Positions 43,089 through 55,016 of a DNA stretch of 64,000 nt are shown here, one piece after another. Location of the stretch: positions 3,491,501 to 3,555,500 of the forward strand of contig NZ_CP044011.1 of the NCBI RefSeq assembly GCF_016864555.1, written 5' to 3'. Numbering within the stretch: the first letter of the stretch is position 1; the number at the start of each line of letters is the position of its first letter. A program made the position numbers and the translations under genes. Below the pieces are notes generated by a model. That model was not told the origin of the DNA. It searched no databases and worked only from the letters and a program-made list of their open reading frames with translations. The DNA is from Sinorhizobium sp. BG8. GTDB taxonomy: Bacteria; Pseudomonadota; Alphaproteobacteria; Rhizobiales; Rhizobiaceae.

Positions 43089-44924
43089 ATGTTCCAGAGT
43101 TTCGATGTCACCTCTACGCCGCAGTTCGGTCGTGAGCGCGTATCTTCGCTGCGCGCAGCCTTCGACGGCCTGGAAATCGATGGCTTCCTCGTACCCCGCG
43201 CAGACGAATATCAGGGCGAATATGTTCCGGCCTCTGCGGAACGGCTGTCGTGGCTGACTGGATTCACCGGTTCGGCGGGCATCGCCCTCGTCACGCGTGA
43301 CAAGGCCATCGTTTTCGTCGACGGGCGCTATGTGACCCAGGTCGGCGAACAGGTCGACCGTTCGGTGTTCGAACCCGGCGACCTCGTGGGCGAGCCCCCG
43401 CATCTCTGGCTGCCGAAACAGGCTGCGAAGGGATTTCGTCTCGGCATAGATCCCTGGCTGCACACCGGGGCGGAAGTGCGCAAGCTGGAAAAGGCGCTCG
43501 AGGCGCTAGGCGGAAAACTGGTTCTCCTTGACCACAATCCCCTTGACCGCATCTGGACCGACCGCCCGCCCGCGCCGCTCGGAAGGGTGAAGATCCAGTC
43601 TCTCGAGAATGCCGGTCAGCTCGCGAAGGAAAAGCTCGCCCAGATGGCGGAACAGGTCCAGAAGGCCGGTGCTGACGCCGTAGCGATCACCGACCCTTCA
43701 TCCATCGCCTGGGTGTTCAATATTCGCGGCAGCGACGTCCCGCACACACCGCATCCGCTGGCCCGCGCCATTCTTTCGGCCAACGGAAAGGCCGAGCTCT
43801 TCATCGACAAGCGCAAGACCGGCATCGAGGAGGAGGCCTACCTGACACAGCTGGCGGATTTCCTCCCGCCGACGCAGTTCGCCGAGCGCATCGCTGCCCT
43901 TTCATCTGAGGGCGCGACCATCCTCATCGATCCGGACCAGGCCCCGTTCGCACTTGCCAAACTCATCCGCGACAAGGGCGGCAAGGTTGCCGAGGCGGCA
44001 GACCCCGCGCGCATTCCCCGCGCGACCAAGAACAAGGTGGAACTCGATGGCTCGGCCCGTGCCCATCTGCAGGATGGCGCGGCAATGGTCGAGTTCCTTG
44101 CCGGGCTGGACGCGAAGGCACCCGGCACGGTCACCGAGATCGACGTTACGAAGATGCTTGAAGAGGCCCGCCGAAGGGTCGGCGACCGCATGCAGAATCC
44201 GTTGAAGGATATATCCTTCGATACGATCGCCGGTGCTGGCGCCCATGCCGCGATCATGCACTACCGAGTGACGACGGCGACAGACGCGAAGATCGAGGAC
44301 GGGACGATGTTTCTGATCGACTCCGGCGCGCAATACATCAACGGCACCACGGACATCACCCGAACCGTCGCGATCGGCGCCGTGCCGGAGGAGCAGAAGC
44401 GCTTCTTCACCCTCGTCCTGAAGGGCATGATCGCGATCAGCGTCGCACGCTTCCCAAAGGGTTCGCGGGGTTGCGATCTCGACCCCCTCGCCCGCATCGC
44501 GCTGTGGAAGGCCGGCGCCGATTTCGCCCACGGCACCGGTCATGGCGTCGGATCCTACCTTTCGGTGCACGAAGGGCCGCAGCGCATTTCCCGCCTGTCG
44601 ACGCAAGAGCTGCTGCCCGGAATGATCCTCTCCAACGAGCCCGGCTACTATCGTCCGGGGTCCTTCGGCATCCGGATCGAGAACCTCATCCATGTCACGC
44701 CCGCGGCAGCGGTCAAGGGCGGCGATATCGAGATGCTGGGCTTCGAGACCCTCACCTTCTGCCCGATCGATCGCAGGCTGATCGTCGCTGAACTCCTGAC
44801 GGAGGAAGAGCTTTCCTGGCTCGACTCATACCACGCATCGACCCGCGAAAAGCTGCTTCCGCTCATCGAGGGTGACAGTGTGCGGGATTGGCTGATTGCC
44901 GCGACAGCCCCTATAGGCCGATGA
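43089..44924 (+). CDS. Xaa-Pro aminopeptidase P family protein
   Basis: Cytoplasmic metallopeptidase of family M24B, 611 aa, the three-domain (long) aminopeptidase P form. Two creatinase-like N-terminal domains precede the pita-bread catalytic domain. Di-metal ligands are visible in DSGAQY and TTDITRT (Asp), HGTGHGVG (His), NEPGYY (Glu) and IRIENL (Glu). It removes N-terminal residues preceding proline. AGGAAG is about 8 bases before the ATG. Its 3' end overlaps the azlD stop region on the opposite strand by 14 bases. Confidence 0.93.
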   Translation: MFQSFDVTSTPQFGRERVSSLRAAFDGLEIDGFLVPRADEYQGEYVPASAERLSWLTGFTGSAGIALVTRDKAIVFVDGRYVTQVGEQVDRSVFEPGDLVGEPPHLWLPKQAAKGFRLGIDPWLHTGAEVRKLEKALEALGGKLVLLDHNPLDRIWTDRPPAPLGRVKIQSLENAGQLAKEKLAQMAEQVQKAGADAVAITDPSSIAWVFNIRGSDVPHTPHPLARAILSANGKAELFIDKRKTGIEEEAYLTQLADFLPPTQFAERIAALSSEGATILIDPDQAPFALAKLIRDKGGKVAEAADPARIPRATKNKVELDGSARAHLQDGAAMVEFLAGLDAKAPGTVTEIDVTKMLEEARRRVGDRMQNPLKDISFDTIAGAGAHAAIMHYRVTTATDAKIEDGTMFLIDSGAQYINGTTDITRTVAIGAVPEEQKRFFTLVLKGMIAISVARFPKGSRGCDLDPLARIALWKAGADFAHGTGHGVGSYLSVHEGPQRISRLSTQELLPGMILSNEPGYYRPGSFGIRIENLIHVTPAAAVKGGDIEMLGFETLTFCPIDRRLIVAELLTEEELSWLDSYHASTREKLLPLIEGDSVRDWLIAATAPIGR

Positions 44925-45225
44925 GATAGCGCAGTCCCATCACGACGATCCATCCGCCCGCCAGCATGGGCATGACCGAGAACCGCATGCCGATGGCGAG
45001 CGCAGCAAGGACTGCGAGCGCCACTTCCACGCCGCCAGTGACGGCCGCGGGTGCCACCAGGGTCGTGAGCACTGCCGCGGGAACGGCGTTCAGCGCCGCC
45101 TCGAGGCGCGGCGGGATACGCTTCAGCCGCGTTACGAGGACGTAGCCGCCGACGCGCGTGAGATAGGTCGCGATGGCGCCGAACAGGATGATGACGAGCG
45201 TCTGGGTGTGAAAGAACTGTTCCAC
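44911..45225 (-). CDS. azlD: AzlD-type branched-chain amino acid export subunit
   Basis: Small membrane partner of AzlC, 104 aa, with about four hydrophobic helices and the TYLTRVGGYVL motif of the family. A GTG at 45231 overlaps the azlC stop (GTGA) but is one base from GGAGG. The GTG at 45225 has a 7-base spacing and is the better start. It tail-to-tail overlaps the aminopeptidase gene. Confidence 0.88.
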   Translation of the reverse strand: MEQFFHTQTLVIILFGAIATYLTRVGGYVLVTRLKRIPPRLEAALNAVPAAVLTTLVAPAAVTGGVEVALAVLAALAIGMRFSVMPMLAGGWIVVMGLRYLIGL

Positions 45226-45227
45226 TG

Positions 45228-45962
45228 TCACGCCTCCGCTACGGCGTTACTGGCAACAGCATCTTCCTCACGGTCGTCGTCCACCGGCATCAGCGCCGCG
45301 ACCACGATCCCGGCGAGCGCTCCGAGGCTGACATGCCAGGGCGAACCGACGAAGTGGACTGCAAGCACCGATCCGACAGCGGATGCCGCCACGACCGGCA
45401 GCCAGTTGGCCCGGTTGCGGAAACCGAGGACGAGCCCCATGAAGTAGATCGGCAGAAGCACGTCGATGCCGATATCCCTCGGATTGCCGATCAGATTGCC
45501 GAGAAAGCCGCCGACAACGGTGAGAAGCACCCAGGGGATGTAGACCGCAAGACCGAGGACAAGGAACCAGACATAGCTTACGCGGATCCCTGCGTCGCCA
45601 CGCCTTTCACTCTCCGCGAATTGTGGGTCTGTCAGCAGGAAGAGCCCCGTTGCCTTTTCCCATAGCGAGAAATGGTTGATGTGGCGGGCGACAGCTGCTG
45701 AATAGAGGATGTGGCGAAAGTTCACCGCAAGTATAGACAGGATCACCAGCCAAGGCGCGACGTTGTGGCTGAACAGTTCCACGCCCACCAGTTGGCTCGC
45801 ACCCGCATAGAGCGTCGCGCTCATCAGGGCTGCCTCGCTGATCGTCAACCCGTTGTCGACAGCCACCGCACCGAAGAGAATGCCGAAAGGCGCCGCGGAG
45901 ATGACGATGGCCAGGCCGCGCCGGGCAGCGCTGCGGATTTCGGCAATAGTTTCGGATTTCAT
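45228..45962 (-). CDS. azlC: AzlC-family branched-chain amino acid exporter subunit
   Basis: Large subunit, 244 aa. The family signature is AAPFGILFGAVAVDNGL followed by LYAGASQLVGVELF and NFRHILYSAAVARH. It has several predicted membrane segments (LIV-E exporter family). It is coupled to azlD downstream. No Lrp-type regulator is adjacent. The 210 bases between it and panB show no gene. Confidence 0.93.
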   Translation of the reverse strand: MKSETIAEIRSAARRGLAIVISAAPFGILFGAVAVDNGLTISEAALMSATLYAGASQLVGVELFSHNVAPWLVILSILAVNFRHILYSAAVARHINHFSLWEKATGLFLLTDPQFAESERRGDAGIRVSYVWFLVLGLAVYIPWVLLTVVGGFLGNLIGNPRDIGIDVLLPIYFMGLVLGFRNRANWLPVVAASAVGSVLAVHFVGSPWHVSLGALAGIVVAALMPVDDDREEDAVASNAVAEA

Positions 45963-46174
45963 CGGTTTGCTCGCTGTTTCGGCAACCGACCCATAGAATT
46001 GGAGGGGCGGAACTGCAAACCAATATAGCTGATGATCCGATCAGCGGGATTGAACGTTCGTGCTCCCTGCCCCAATGGAATCCGTATTTCGCTCTCGCAA
46101 AGGCACGGAAACTCAGGAAGAAGGCGCACGACGTCCGGGCAGAGTTCCCCGTACCCCGGGAAACCCTCAGCCCC

Positions 46175-47005
46175 CTACGCCGTCTTGTTCTTGACCTGGA
46201 ACGTGTGTTCGGCGCTCGGGAACGTGCGCGCCTTCACCTCGGCCGCATAGTTGGCGAAGGCTTCGGACATCAAGGGCGCAAGGTTCGCAAAATGCTTGAC
46301 GAAGCGCGGCTTGAAATCATTGAAGGTACCGATGATGTCGTCAGTCACGAGGATCTGTCCATCGCAGGCGGGCGACGCGCCGATGCCGATGGTCGGAGCA
46401 CGCAATCCGGTGCTGATCTCTCGGGCGACCGGCTCGACCGTTCCCTCGATGACGATCGCAAAGGCGCCTGCGTCATCGATCGCTTTGGCGTCCCGACGGA
46501 TCTTGTTGGCTTCCTTGTCATTGCGCCCGAGCGAGCGATAGCCGCCCGTCGTATTGACGAGCTGCGGCATCAGGCCGACGTGACCGAGCACCGGGATGCC
46601 GCGTTGCGTCAGGAAGTCGACTGTCTCGGCCATTTCCGCCCCGCCCTCGAGCTTGACGGCACTGCAGCCGGTCTCCTTGAGGATACGTGCGGCACTTCGG
46701 AAGGCCTGCTCCTTCGACTCCTGGTAGGAGCCGAACGGCAGATCGACGACGACGCATGCATCACGCGAGCCGCGCATGACCGCCTGACCGTGCGCAATCA
46801 TCATGTCCATCGTGACGCCCACGGTCGAATCGAGCCCGTAGAGCACCATGCCGAGGGAATCTCCGACAAGCATGAAATCGACGTGCGGATCGAGCAGCTT
46901 GGCAATCGGCGTCGTATAGGCCGTAAGACTGACGATCGGGCGAACGCCCTTGAATGCCGCGATGTCCGAAGGGGCCAGGCGACGCTTCACTGACTGCACA
47001 CTCAT
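46175..47005 (-). CDS. panB: 3-methyl-2-oxobutanoate hydroxymethyltransferase
   Basis: First committed step of pantothenate synthesis (ketoisovalerate to ketopantoate using methylene-tetrahydrofolate), 276 aa. The motifs are [24 protein letters not shown] (metal Asp), KLEGG and VIEGT (catalytic Glu), [14 protein letters not shown]. It starts 2 bases after the panC stop, forming a panCB unit. Confidence 0.96.
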   Translation of the reverse strand: MSVQSVKRRLAPSDIAAFKGVRPIVSLTAYTTPIAKLLDPHVDFMLVGDSLGMVLYGLDSTVGVTMDMMIAHGQAVMRGSRDACVVVDLPFGSYQESKEQAFRSAARILKETGCSAVKLEGGAEMAETVDFLTQRGIPVLGHVGLMPQLVNTTGGYRSLGRNDKEANKIRRDAKAIDDAGAFAIVIEGTVEPVAREISTGLRAPTIGIGASPACDGQILVTDDIIGTFNDFKPRFVKHFANLAPLMSEAFANYAAEVKARTFPSAEHTFQVKNKTA

Positions 47006-47007
47006 AG

Positions 47008-47883
47008 TTACGCTACCTTTGCCATTTCGAGTTTTCTGCTGTCTATCACGCGGTTGTCGAGTAGTTTCGTGCTCCCAAAGCGGACGAAAAGCAACAGCAG
47101 AACCGGCGTGTCGCCGATCGTGGCGATGTCCTGGAGAGTGTCGGGATCACGAAGCGCGACGATTTCCGGCCGTGCAAGCGGTTCGCTTTGGAGAAACTCG
47201 ACGATCGCGCTTTCGAGCTTGCGGGGATCGGTTTCGCCGGCGGAGATAAGCCTCTCGGCCTCTTCGAGCGCCCGCGGCACGATTCTGGCGGCCTCGCGCT
47301 CTTCCTTCGAGAGATAGACGTTGCGTGACGAACAGGCGAGGCCGTCGTCCTCGCGCACGGTCGCCACACCGACGACTTCCACGGGTTGCGCCAGATCCTC
47401 GACCATCCTGCGGATGATCGCGAGCTGTTGGAAATCCTTCTCGCCGAAATAGGCGCGGTCAGGGCCGGCAATATTGAAGAGCTTGGTGACGACGGTGCAC
47501 ACGCCCGCAAAATGCCCGGGGCGGGCCGCTCCCTCGAGCTCGTCTCCGAGCGTGGGAACGTCGACGACGGCTTCCATCGCTCTCGGATACATGTCGGAGA
47601 CACCTGGGGCGAACACTAAGTGCGCTCCGCATTCTTCAAGAATTTTCTGGTCGCGCGCGAGATCCCGCGGATATTTCGCGAGGTCCTCGTTTGCGCCGAA
47701 CTGAAGCGGGTTGACGAAGATGGACACCACGACGATGTCATTCTCGGCGCGCGCGCGGCGCACCAGCTCCATGTGACCCGTATGAAGGTAGCCCATGGTA
47801 GGAACAAGGCCGATCGAGCGGCCTTCCCGCCGATGGGGCAAGAGTGCCGCGCGCAGGTCCGCGATACTGGTGAACGTCTGCAT
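47008..47883 (-). CDS. panC: pantothenate synthetase
   Basis: ATP-dependent condensation of pantoate with beta-alanine, 291 aa. The nucleotide-binding elements are [14 protein letters not shown] (HxGH) and [12 protein letters not shown] (KMSKS equivalent), with [13 protein letters not shown] in between. It is the first gene of the panCB pair. Confidence 0.96.
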   Translation of the reverse strand: MQTFTSIADLRAALLPHRREGRSIGLVPTMGYLHTGHMELVRRARAENDIVVVSIFVNPLQFGANEDLAKYPRDLARDQKILEECGAHLVFAPGVSDMYPRAMEAVVDVPTLGDELEGAARPGHFAGVCTVVTKLFNIAGPDRAYFGEKDFQQLAIIRRMVEDLAQPVEVVGVATVREDDGLACSSRNVYLSKEEREAARIVPRALEEAERLISAGETDPRKLESAIVEFLQSEPLARPEIVALRDPDTLQDIATIGDTPVLLLLFVRFGSTKLLDNRVIDSRKLEMAKVA

Positions 47884-48178
47884 TGGTTACCTCCAGTCCT
47901 TGGGGTCGCCCTCTCCCGTGAGCGATTGCTACCGATGCGGCGTCTGGGGCCAGCTTTCGGCGGCGCCGTCTTCTATCTTGTGCGGCGCAAAATGACAATG
48001 CAGTAACGGGGCTTTGCCTTTGCAGGCCGCACGTCAGATATCTGCAATGCGCTCTGTACATTTCGGCACTGCCGAAGTAGGAGAGGCGCAATAGATAGCC
48101 CGCGCAGTGCAGGCTGCGGCGACCCGTGCATCCCGTTTGTCGAGGATGCAAAGATATCCGAATTCCGAAAGAAACCCT
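47884..48178. other. intergenic/leader region upstream of DEAD-box helicase
   Basis: About 295 bases between divergent panC and the helicase gene, with no convincing gene. A small hairpin TTCGGC/GCCGAA lies near 48061-48075. Long 5' leaders are common for DEAD-box helicase messages, so this may be untranslated leader. Confidence 0.45.
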
Positions 48179-50080
48179 ATGGCACAGTTCGAAGGCCTCG
48201 TTCCGGCGATGGCAAACGCGTTGGCAAACCGCGGTTACACGACCCTCACTCCTGTTCAGCAGGCGGTCGTCGATCCCGCGCTCAGCGGAGCCGATGCTCT
48301 CGTTTCCGCGCAGACAGGCTCTGGCAAGACCGTGGCCTTCGGGCTTGCGATCGCCCCCACCCTCCTCGACGGCTCCGATCGTCTCGACGTGGCCGAGGCG
48401 CCTCTTGCGCTTGCGATTGCCCCGACCCGCGAGCTTGCCATGCAGGTCAAGCGCGAGCTGGAATGGCTCTATGAACTGACAGGAGCTTCGATTGCCTCCT
48501 GCGTCGGCGGCATGGACATGCGCAATGAACGCCGGGCTCTCGACCGCGGCGCGCACATCGTCGTCGGAACGCCCGGGCGACTGCGCGACCACATCGCGCG
48601 CGGCTCGCTCGACCTTTCGGCGATCCGGGCAGTCGTTCTCGACGAGGCCGACGAGATGCTCGACCTCGGTTTCCGCGAAGATCTCGAGTTCATCCTCGAG
48701 GCAGCGCCGGAGGACCGCCGTACGCTGATGTTCTCCGCGACCGTCCCTCGCGAAATCGCGACGCTTGCGAAGAACTACCAGCGTGACGCCGTGCGAATCT
48801 CCACGGCCGGCGAGCAGCGCCAGCATGCGGACATCGAATATCGTTCGCTCGTCGTCGTCCCCTCTGACCGCGAGAATGCGATCATTAACGTCCTGCGTTT
48901 CTACGATGCGCAGAACGCTATCGTCTTCTGTTCGACCCGTGCGGCCGTGAACCACCTGACATCGCGGTTCAACAACCGCGGCTTCTCGGTCGTCGCACTT
49001 TCCGGTGAACTGAGCCAGAACGAGCGCACCCATGCGCTCCAGGCCATGCGCGACGGTCGCGCCCGCGTCTGCATTGCCACCGATGTCGCCGCGCGCGGCA
49101 TCGACCTGCCGAACCTTGAACTGGTCATCCATGCGGATTTGCCGACAAATCCGGAGACGCTGCTCCACCGCAGCGGCCGTACCGGTCGTGCCGGACGCAA
49201 GGGCGTCAGCGCACTGATCGTGCCGGTGCCGGCGCGGCGTCGCGCAGAGCGGCTGCTCCAGAACGCCAACCTGAAGGCGACCTGGGCATCGGCTCCGTCC
49301 GCTGAAGAGATCATCCAGCGCGACGACGAGCGCCTGCTCGCGGATACCACGCTTTCCGACAGCATTTCCGATGACGAAAGCGCAATCGTCGACCGGCTCC
49401 TGGAGACGCATGGCGCGCGTCAGATCGCGGCCGCCTTTGCTCGCCTCTACCGCGGAAACCGTTCTGCGCCCGAGGACCTCATCGAGGTCACGGTCCAGGA
49501 CTCCCGCAAGGGCCGCGAGCGCCAGGGCGACTTCCCGGTCACGCCGAAGCGTCCGCGCGACGAGTTCGGCCCGAGCCGCTGGTTCTCGCTGTCTGTCGGA
49601 CGCAAGCAGAATGCCGAACCGCGTTGGCTCATCCCGATGCTGTGTCGTGCCGGCGATTTCACGAAGAACGAGATCGGCGCCATCAAGATGCAGCAGGAGG
49701 AAACCTACGTAGAGATTTCCGCCGACAGCGCTGACGCCTTCCTGGCGAAGATCGGACCGAACAAGACGCTGGAGAAGGGCATTCGCGTCGTTCCTCTCAA
49801 TGGACAGCCGGACCTTTCGGGTGGCGGCGGGCGCAAGGCCGGCCCGGCTCGCGGGTTCGGAAAGGACCGCCGGGATGGCGGCGACCAGCGCCCTGCCCGC
49901 TCGGAAGAGCGCACATGGGAGAAGAAGCCCGGCGGAAAGAAGCCGAAAGGGGACGGCGGGCCGAAGCAGACATGGGAAGGCAAGCCGAAGCGCGCCAAGG
50001 CTGCAGCCGGGGATTCCCCCTATGCTCAGAAGGACGGCGGTGCGCCCGGAAAGAAGAAATTCAAGAAATCGAAGGGGTGA
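48179..50080 (+). CDS. DEAD-box RNA helicase, DbpA-like
   Basis: ATP-dependent RNA helicase, 633 aa. Helicase motifs in order: Q-motif TLTPVQQ, AQTGSGKT (Walker A), PTRELA, TPGR, DEAD in VLDEADEML, SAT in FSATVPRE, ATDVAARGIDLP and HRSGRTGRAGR. A DbpA-type RNA-binding domain follows (RWFSLSVGRKQ to EIGAIKMQQEETYVEI, about residues 460-520). A Gly/Lys/Arg-rich tail of about 100 residues ends in KKKFKKSKG. It probably acts in 50S ribosome assembly or cold adaptation. The ribosome-binding site is weak. Confidence 0.92.
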   Translation: MAQFEGLVPAMANALANRGYTTLTPVQQAVVDPALSGADALVSAQTGSGKTVAFGLAIAPTLLDGSDRLDVAEAPLALAIAPTRELAMQVKRELEWLYELTGASIASCVGGMDMRNERRALDRGAHIVVGTPGRLRDHIARGSLDLSAIRAVVLDEADEMLDLGFREDLEFILEAAPEDRRTLMFSATVPREIATLAKNYQRDAVRISTAGEQRQHADIEYRSLVVVPSDRENAIINVLRFYDAQNAIVFCSTRAAVNHLTSRFNNRGFSVVALSGELSQNERTHALQAMRDGRARVCIATDVAARGIDLPNLELVIHADLPTNPETLLHRSGRTGRAGRKGVSALIVPVPARRRAERLLQNANLKATWASAPSAEEIIQRDDERLLADTTLSDSISDDESAIVDRLLETHGARQIAAAFARLYRGNRSAPEDLIEVTVQDSRKGRERQGDFPVTPKRPRDEFGPSRWFSLSVGRKQNAEPRWLIPMLCRAGDFTKNEIGAIKMQQEETYVEISADSADAFLAKIGPNKTLEKGIRVVPLNGQPDLSGGGGRKAGPARGFGKDRRDGGDQRPARSEERTWEKKPGGKKPKGDGGPKQTWEGKPKRAKAAAGDSPYAQKDGGAPGKKKFKKSKG

Positions 50081-50193
50081 GACCATGGGCGGCTGCGCGG
50101 TTCCGCGCCCGCCCCTGCCCTCCGGTTCGCCAAGTTCTTGGTGAAAATACTTGCCGGAATTTTACCAATATTCGTGAAACCGCCGAAGGCCCG

Positions 50194-50222
50194 CTTCACA
50201 ACTAGTTGTCCGTACGTATAAT
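50194..50222 (+). promoter_or_regulatory. sigma-70-like promoter with overlapping palindrome
   Basis: TTCACA (50195-50200), a 16-base spacer and a perfect TATAAT (50217-50222) lie 46 bases before the PAS-protein ATG. The 12-base palindrome ACAACTAGTTGT (50198-50209) sits between the hexamers and could be a repressor site. Confidence 0.5.
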
Positions 50223-50267
50223 TGTGGAAATTCGACCATTTGAGCCGGTATCCGGCAGGCGGCATCC

Positions 50268-51017
50268 ATGGATATTTTCGAGGGACGTGGGAATTCGCGG
50301 GACGAGGAAAGCCCGACGAATGCAACGGAACGACTGACCGCGACCTTCTGGAAGCGCTACAACCAGCTTCGCGAGGCCGTCCGGTCGACCGACGACCTCC
50401 TGGTGGGCCGCCTGGATCGGGAAGTCACGACGGCACTCTCGGCATTGCTCAACCACAGGGCCGCCACCAGCAAGGAACGCCAGGTACAGTTTGGCGCGTT
50501 GCTGCGGCTGCTTCGCGAGGAAGCCGACGACAGTTCCTGCGTCATGAACAATGCCACCCGCATCGAGAACCTGCTTCGGCGCTACCTGCCGCAGGACGAG
50601 AAGGCGGACAGCTTCCCACCGCTCCCGTCGCTCGCCTCCACGGTCAATGACGGCCTGCTCGACGTTCCGATGATGGATAACCTGCCGGAACGCGTATCGA
50701 TCGTCACGACCGACTATCGCTACCTTTACACCAATGCCGTCGACGCCAGCCGACTCGGCCGCAAGCCGCATGAACTGGTCGGCCGGCATGTCAGCGAGGT
50801 GCTGGGCGCGGACCAATTCGAGGCGAGCGTGAAGTCCGATCTCGACCGCTGCTTCGGCGGCGAAACCGTGGAAGAGACCACGGTTCGACAGGGAGACGGC
50901 GGCACGATCGTGGTGCGCCGGCGCCTGACGCCCTGCTATGCCGACAAGAACATCCTGCTGGGAGCGCTCGTTGTCACCCAGGAAGGCCCCGACCGGCGCA
51001 AGCGCACCAACGCTTGA
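50268..51017 (+). CDS. PAS-domain-containing protein
   Basis: Soluble protein, 249 aa. The N-terminal part is helical (RLTATFWKRYNQLREAV). A C-terminal PAS fold follows from about residue 135 (VSIVTTDYRYLYTNAVDASRLGRKPHELVGRHVSEVLG). There is no kinase, cyclase or DNA-binding domain, so it may be a stand-alone sensor or adaptor. It is convergent with ligA, with only 3 bases between the stops. Confidence 0.82.
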   Translation: MDIFEGRGNSRDEESPTNATERLTATFWKRYNQLREAVRSTDDLLVGRLDREVTTALSALLNHRAATSKERQVQFGALLRLLREEADDSSCVMNNATRIENLLRRYLPQDEKADSFPPLPSLASTVNDGLLDVPMMDNLPERVSIVTTDYRYLYTNAVDASRLGRKPHELVGRHVSEVLGADQFEASVKSDLDRCFGGETVEETTVRQGDGGTIVVRRRLTPCYADKNILLGALVVTQEGPDRRKRTNA

Positions 51018-51020
51018 CGG

Positions 51021-53252
<2,232 letters not shown>

Positions 53253-53325
53253 TCACCGGTTCTGACTGCGGCCACCTGAAGTGCCTCGCGATCCTTCAGG
53301 TTCGAATGTTGGCCTTCAGGGGACC

Positions 53326-54996
53326 TTAGCCCCCGCCCGAGAGCAACCGTGCTGCCGCGGCCCTCGCCTCGTCGGTCACGGAGGCACCGGCAAGCATGCG
53401 CGCTATTTCTTCCGTCCGCGCGCCTTCGTCCATCTGGGCGACCCGGGTAGCAACAGATTCGCTGCCCTCTATGGGCCCCTTGGAGATCAGCAGATGCGTC
53501 GCCGCACGCGCCGCGACCTGCGGTGCGTGCGTGACGGAGAGGACCTGTACGGTCGAGGACAGCCTTTTCAGCCGCTGGCCGATGGCATCCGCGACGGCGC
53601 CACCGACGCCGGTGTCGATTTCGTCGAAGACGAGCGTCGGCGCCGATCCGCGATCAGCGAGCGCCACCTTCAGCGCGAGCAGGAAGCGCGAGAGCTCGCC
53701 GCCGGACGCGACCTTCATGATGGAACCAGGCCGCGTCCCCGGGTTGGTCTGCACATGGAATTCGACGGTGTCGATCCCCTGCTCGCCACCGCCTTCTGGA
53801 TCGCTGTCGATCTGCACCATGAAGCGGGCACGTTCGAGCCTGAGCGCCGGGAGCTCCGCCATGACCGCGGCTGCGAGCGCCTCTCCGGCGTGATGACGCT
53901 TTTCCGAAAGGGAACGGGAAGCAGCGGCATAGGCGCCGCGCGCTTCCCCGAGCTGTTTTTCGAGTTTGACCAGACGCTCCTCGCCCGCATCGAGGTCCGC
54001 GAGATCGGCGATCATGCGGGCGGCAAGGGCCGGAAGCCCGGTGACGGGAACGGAGTACTTGCGCGATGCGGCTCTCAGAGCGAACAATCGCTCCTCCGTG
54101 CGCTCAAGCTCCTTCGGGTCGTACTCGGTCTTGCGCAGCGCGGCTTCCACGGCCATCTGGGCGTCGGAAAGCTGGTTCAAAGCCTGATCCAGAAGCTCTA
54201 CGGTCTCTTCGAGAAGACCCGGTGCCTCATGGCTCTTGCGCTCCAGCCGGCGCATCATCGAGGCGATGAGCGGCACAGGCGATGCGTTGCCGTTGAGAAA
54301 GTCGTTTGCCTCTCCGATATCGACCGCAATTCGCTCGGCCTTCATCATCCGCGCGCGCTTTTCGGCGAGCTCTTCCTCCTCGCCCTCCTGGGGGGCAAGC
54401 ACCTCAAGCTCCTCGACCGAGGATCTCAGATAATCCGCCTCGCGGGCCGATGCCTCGACCTTCTCACGATGCTTCTTGAGGGCACGCTCGGCATCCTTCC
54501 AGTGCTGATACAGTCCGGTCACTTCGGAAGCAGCCTCAGACAGGCCGCCGAAGGCGTCGAGAAGAATGCGGTGCGCGTCGGTATCGACCAGCGCACGGTC
54601 ATCATGCTGGCCGTGGATTTCAACGAGAAGCTGGCCCGCCTGGCGCATCAGCTGGACGGAAACGGGCTGGTCGTTCACATAGGCCTTGGTGCGGCCGTCG
54701 CCGGACTGCTGACGCCGAAAGATCAGGTCGCCGTCGTCATCTATGCCGTTTTCGCGCAGAAGCAGGCGGGCGGCATGGCTCGACGGAACGTCGAAGACCG
54801 CAGTCACCTGCCCCCGATCGGTGCCATGGCGGACGAGCGAGCCGTCTCCACGTCCGCCAAGCGCAAGCGAAAGACTGTCGAGCAGGATGGATTTTCCGGC
54901 GCCGGTTTCGCCGGTCAAGACGGACAGGCCAGCCTCGAAGGCCAGATCAAGCCGTTCGATCAGGACGATATCGCGGATCGAAAGCTGCGCCAGCAT
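53326..54996 (-). CDS. recN: DNA repair protein RecN
   Basis: SMC-like ATPase for double-strand-break repair, 556 aa. The Walker A motif GETGAGKS lies at residues 29-36, long coiled coils lie between about 150 and 370, and the signature/Walker B region is SGGELSRFLLALK to TLVFDEIDTGVGG. It is 20 bases after bamD and 154 bases before ligA, in the usual rhizobial order. Confidence 0.96.
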   Translation of the reverse strand: MLAQLSIRDIVLIERLDLAFEAGLSVLTGETGAGKSILLDSLSLALGGRGDGSLVRHGTDRGQVTAVFDVPSSHAARLLLRENGIDDDGDLIFRRQQSGDGRTKAYVNDQPVSVQLMRQAGQLLVEIHGQHDDRALVDTDAHRILLDAFGGLSEAASEVTGLYQHWKDAERALKKHREKVEASAREADYLRSSVEELEVLAPQEGEEEELAEKRARMMKAERIAVDIGEANDFLNGNASPVPLIASMMRRLERKSHEAPGLLEETVELLDQALNQLSDAQMAVEAALRKTEYDPKELERTEERLFALRAASRKYSVPVTGLPALAARMIADLADLDAGEERLVKLEKQLGEARGAYAAASRSLSEKRHHAGEALAAAVMAELPALRLERARFMVQIDSDPEGGGEQGIDTVEFHVQTNPGTRPGSIMKVASGGELSRFLLALKVALADRGSAPTLVFDEIDTGVGGAVADAIGQRLKRLSSTVQVLSVTHAPQVAARAATHLLISKGPIEGSESVATRVAQMDEGARTEEIARMLAGASVTDEARAAAARLLSGGG

Positions 54997-55016
54997 CGCG
55001 TTTCATATCTCTTCGA

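Noticed and set aside
45229-45231. GTG overlapping the azlC stop as the azlD start
   Set aside because: It lies only one base from GGAGG; the GTG six bases further on has a 7-base spacing.
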